From the NCBI GenBank assembly GCA_030043405.1, contig JASHXS010000039.1:1-6271 (forward strand): a stretch of DNA of 6,271 bases. Reading direction: 5' to 3'. A program made the position numbers and the translations under genes. Below are positions 5,947 to 6,271 of this stretch, one piece after another. The DNA comes from Thermoplasmata archaeon. GTDB lineage: Archaea; Thermoplasmatota; Thermoplasmata; Lutacidiplasmatales; UBA184. Positions within the stretch are counted from its first letter, which is position 1, and each line of letters starts with the position of its first letter. The notes beneath the pieces are model-generated. The model made no database searches. It was not told the origin of the DNA and saw only the letters and a list, made by a program, of their open reading frames with translations.

Positions 5947-6229
5947 GCCCCCCACTACCCCATTCCGCTCGGCGGGCCATGAACATTCCGAACTTCGGTA
6001 GCCGGGCCGAGGCCGAGCGGACCCCCACGAGCTTCGGTCGGTGTTCCGGCGGCTCTCCTCGAGTGGGAAAGGGCCGCTCGGACGCCGAGACGTTCGAGGG
6101 GGCCGCGGAGGTTTCTTGGGGCGGGCCGGCGATTGCCGTTCGGGACCGCCGCCCAATCCCCCGATTGTCGATGGGCCGCTGGACTCCCCTACAACTAGGC
6201 GCCCGGGCGTGTTGGGTTCGGGGTGAGGA
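5947..6229. other. Non-coding region upstream of the GH12-like gene
   Basis: I find no convincing gene in these 283 bases. The open frames on either strand give Arg/Gly/Pro-rich translations without domain character. On the minus strand the only relatively AT-rich patch before the GH12-like ATG is 5979-5995 (CATGAACATTCCGAACT), which may hold its TATA element. Inside it is the near-palindrome CCGAA-C-TTCGG (5988-5998). A 10-bp inverted repeat, TCCGCTCGGC (5964-5973) with GCCGAGCGGA (6012-6021), brackets this patch. CTTCGGTC occurs again at 6032-6039. For the plus strand, CTACAACTAG (6189-6198) is a weak candidate promoter for a gene starting at 6230. Confidence 0.45.
5988..5998. repeat. CCGAA-C-TTCGG near-palindrome upstream of the GH12-like gene
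   Basis: A symmetric 11-base element with five-base arms lies 42-52 bases upstream of the ATG at 5946, in the zone where an activator or repressor could bind. It shares the TTCGG/CCGAA half-site with the larger inverted repeat at 979-1000. Regulatory function is inference; arms this short also arise by chance. Confidence 0.25.
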
Positions 6230-6271
6230 ATGGAGCGAAGGAAGTGGCGGTCGAACCGGCGGGGTGGGGTG
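6230..6271 (+). CDS. Possible N-terminus of a further gene, cut by the window edge
   Basis: An ATG at 6230-6232 opens a frame that stays open to the window end, giving 14 residues (MERRKWRSNRRGGV). It is immediately preceded by GGGTGAGGA, which resembles a Shine-Dalgarno sequence, although the spacing to the ATG is short. The very basic start would suit a cytoplasmic N-terminus ahead of a membrane span or a nucleic-acid-binding protein, but this is too short to judge. Other frames are also open here, so the call rests on the ATG and the purine-rich leader only. Confidence 0.3.
   Translation, partial: MERRKWRSNRRGGV

Noticed and set aside
5947..6156. Extension of the GH12-like gene upstream to position 6156
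   Set aside because: The only start there is a TTG, and the 70 added residues are Arg/Pro/Ser-rich with no domain character. The ATG at 5946 gives a clean membrane anchor.
6041..6226. Plus-strand open frame of 61 codons near the right edge
   Set aside because: The translation is Gly/Arg/Pro-rich with no domain or hydrophobic pattern, and there is no convincing start context.

Overview
The window is very GC-rich (roughly two thirds by eye) and densely coded on both strands. Several traits suggest an archaeon, most likely a high-GC Thermoplasmatota-type lineage. A long Ser/Thr-rich surface protein carries many N-glycosylation sequons, a single poly-Val membrane span and a short zinc ribbon on its cytoplasmic tail. 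A TATA-like box sits a short distance before that gene's start. No bacterial -35/-10 promoters or T-run terminators are visible. The taxonomic call is inference from protein style, not from a marker gene.

Layout, left to right. (1) The last 51 codons of an unrecognised plus-strand gene. (2) A small HExxH zincin-like metallopeptidase-type protein. (3) A 183-base gap holding a likely promoter. (4) A 503-residue secreted and membrane-anchored surface protein with a C-terminal zinc ribbon. (5) A GNAT acetyltransferase 57 bases downstream on the same strand. (6) Facing it, a minus-strand two-gene unit of an SRPBCC/AHSA1-type protein followed by a hemerythrin-domain protein. (7) Diverging from that unit, a VOC (glyoxalase/bleomycin-resistance fold) protein. 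(8) Facing the VOC gene, a minus-strand gene for an N-terminally anchored extracellular protein. Its motif order matches glycoside hydrolase family 12 (endoglucanase type), including two candidate catalytic glutamates. (9) About 280 bases of apparent non-coding DNA, then possibly the first codons of another plus-strand gene at the right edge.

The genes do not form one pathway. The only clear operon is SRPBCC plus hemerythrin (15-base gap), which could be a small-ligand or oxygen/iron-related unit. The two extracellular proteins (surface protein and GH12-like enzyme) point to an organism investing in its cell surface and possibly in polysaccharide degradation. The convergent pairs GNAT/hemerythrin (6 bases apart) and VOC/GH12-like (15 bases apart) leave almost no room for terminators.

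The most interesting items are the GH12-like protein with its altered nucleophile motif, the surface protein whose zinc ribbon has Asp in place of the fourth Cys, the small zincin, and a CTTCGGTC/GACCGAAG motif recurring near three gene starts. I see no CRISPR array, insertion sequence, tRNA or rRNA, and no defence or mobile system.
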